NCBI GenBank assembly: GCA_015233285.1
Contig: JADFYA010000242.1
Span: 1-5,841 of the forward strand
DNA: 5,841 nt
Direction of reading: 5' to 3'
Source of the DNA: Deltaproteobacteria bacterium
Lineage (GTDB): Bacteria > Desulfobacterota > JADFXK01
Below the pieces are notes generated by a model. The model did no database searches, had not been told where the DNA came from, and saw only the letters and a list, made by a program, of their open reading frames with translations. Positions 5,563-5,841 of the stretch are shown one piece after another (position 1 is the first letter of the stretch; each line of letters begins with the position of its first letter). Both the position numbers and the translations under genes were made by a program.

Positions 5563-5591
5563 CGGGAGCTTCGCAATCTTAAATAATTCAC

Positions 5592-5629
5592 GCCGCCGAT
5601 CTGATATCGGGCTGGTCATGGCCGGCGGC
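5592..5629 (-). terminator. Weak candidate terminator after the right-edge gene
   Basis: Just past the minus-strand stop codon, GCCGCC (5629-5624) can pair with GGCGGC (5597-5592), enclosing a smaller CCGAT/ATCGG hairpin. The following bases are GTGAATTATTTAAG, only moderately T-rich, so this is a poor match to a classical intrinsic terminator. Confidence 0.2.
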
Positions 5630-5633
5630 CGGC

Positions 5634-5841
5634 TCACTTAGATTTGGATGTTTTGGCTTTCTTGGCCTTGGGCTTGGCGGATTTGGGTTTCGTGGTCTTA
5701 CCCTTCGCCTGCTTAGGCTTGGCGGATTTGGCTTTCTTTGAGTTATCCTCTGAAGCAGCCCCTTCCTCGATGGGCGCCCCCTCGGATTCCGCCGACTCTT
5801 CCGTCCCTTCCTCGTCCTCAACGGCGGTCTCTTCAGCCGGT
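5634..5841 (-). CDS. C-terminal tail of an unidentified protein, acidic then Lys/Ala/Pro-rich (partial)
   Basis: A minus-strand frame enters from the right edge and runs for 68 codons to a TGA at 5636-5634. It begins PAEETAVEDEEGTEESAESE, an acidic low-complexity stretch, and changes to a basic tail with KKAKSAKPKQAKGKTTKPKS and a C-terminus ending KKAKTSKSK. No start codon is visible, so the gene begins outside the window. Tails of this kind, lysine with alanine and proline, resemble histone H1-like or other nucleic-acid-binding extensions, but the folded domain that would identify the protein is not here and I assign no function. Regular codons, the strong charge organisation and an encoded repeat (KSAKPK twice) favour this frame over the overlapping arginine/proline-rich frame at 5588-5821 on the same strand. 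It converges on the HD-GYP gene. Confidence 0.7.
   Translation of the reverse strand, partial: PAEETAVEDEEGTEESAESEGAPIEEGAASEDNSKKAKSAKPKQAKGKTTKPKSAKPKAKKAKTSKSK
5671..5731. repeat. Exact 16-bp direct repeat, 45 bases apart
   Basis: GGCTTGGCGGATTTGG occurs at 5671-5686 and again at 5716-5731. Within the minus-strand tail gene it encodes PKSAKP or AKSAKP each time, and the 45-base period keeps the reading frame. This supports growth of the basic tail by duplication. Confidence 0.7.

Noticed and set aside
5588..5821. A 77-residue minus-strand frame rich in Arg and Pro
   Set aside because: It overlaps, in a different frame, the Lys/Ala-rich tail that is open to the window edge; its Arg/Pro content is what frame-shifted Lys/Ala codons give in GC-rich DNA.

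Overview
The window looks like a chromosomal segment of an anaerobic, probably Desulfobacterota-type ('deltaproteobacterial') bacterium. This rests on gene content, not on any marker gene: a CooT-type nickel protein next to DUF3842, a fused alpha/beta carboxyltransferase of the acetyl-CoA carboxylase family, and a GAF/HD-GYP phosphodiesterase. The body of the window is moderately GC-rich, while the first 350 bases or so are clearly AT-rich and carry transposase-like sequence.

Layout, left to right. (1) At 1-149 on the minus strand is the N-terminus of an IS4-like transposase that leaves the window. Its well-placed ribosome binding site and its conserved reading frame disagree, so it looks frameshifted. 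(2) At 363-966 on the minus strand is a tight two-gene operon, DUF3842 then a CooT-family protein, with stop and start codons overlapping by 8 bases. (3) At 967-1491 is a 525-base divergent intergenic region with a candidate promoter for the minus-strand pair, a perfect 7-bp hairpin and a 6-bp palindrome just upstream of the next gene. (4) At 1492-3360 on the plus strand is a single-chain AccA-AccD-like carboxyltransferase. (5) At 3361-3456 is a short spacer with 14-bp direct repeats and an inverted repeat. (6) At 3457-5445 on the plus strand is a pseudo-receiver/GAF/HD-GYP protein. (7) At 5446-5633 is a convergent intergenic region dominated by a 31-bp imperfect palindrome. (8) At 5634-5841 on the minus strand is the C-terminal tail of an unidentified protein, acidic and then Lys/Ala/Pro-rich, entering from the right edge.

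How the genes may relate. The carboxyltransferase would make malonyl-CoA (or another carboxylated acyl-CoA) together with biotin carboxylase and biotin carrier proteins encoded elsewhere. The HD-GYP protein would degrade cyclic di-GMP. With only about 96 bases between them on the same strand they may be co-transcribed, but nothing in the sequence proves a functional link. The DUF3842-CooT pair is a separate, divergent unit, plausibly tied to nickel handling.

I do not see a clearly new multi-gene system. The most unusual items are the altered carboxyltransferase (expanded zinc-finger loop, lost PGAYPG motif), the large insertion inside the HD domain of the HD-GYP protein, and the disrupted transposase start.
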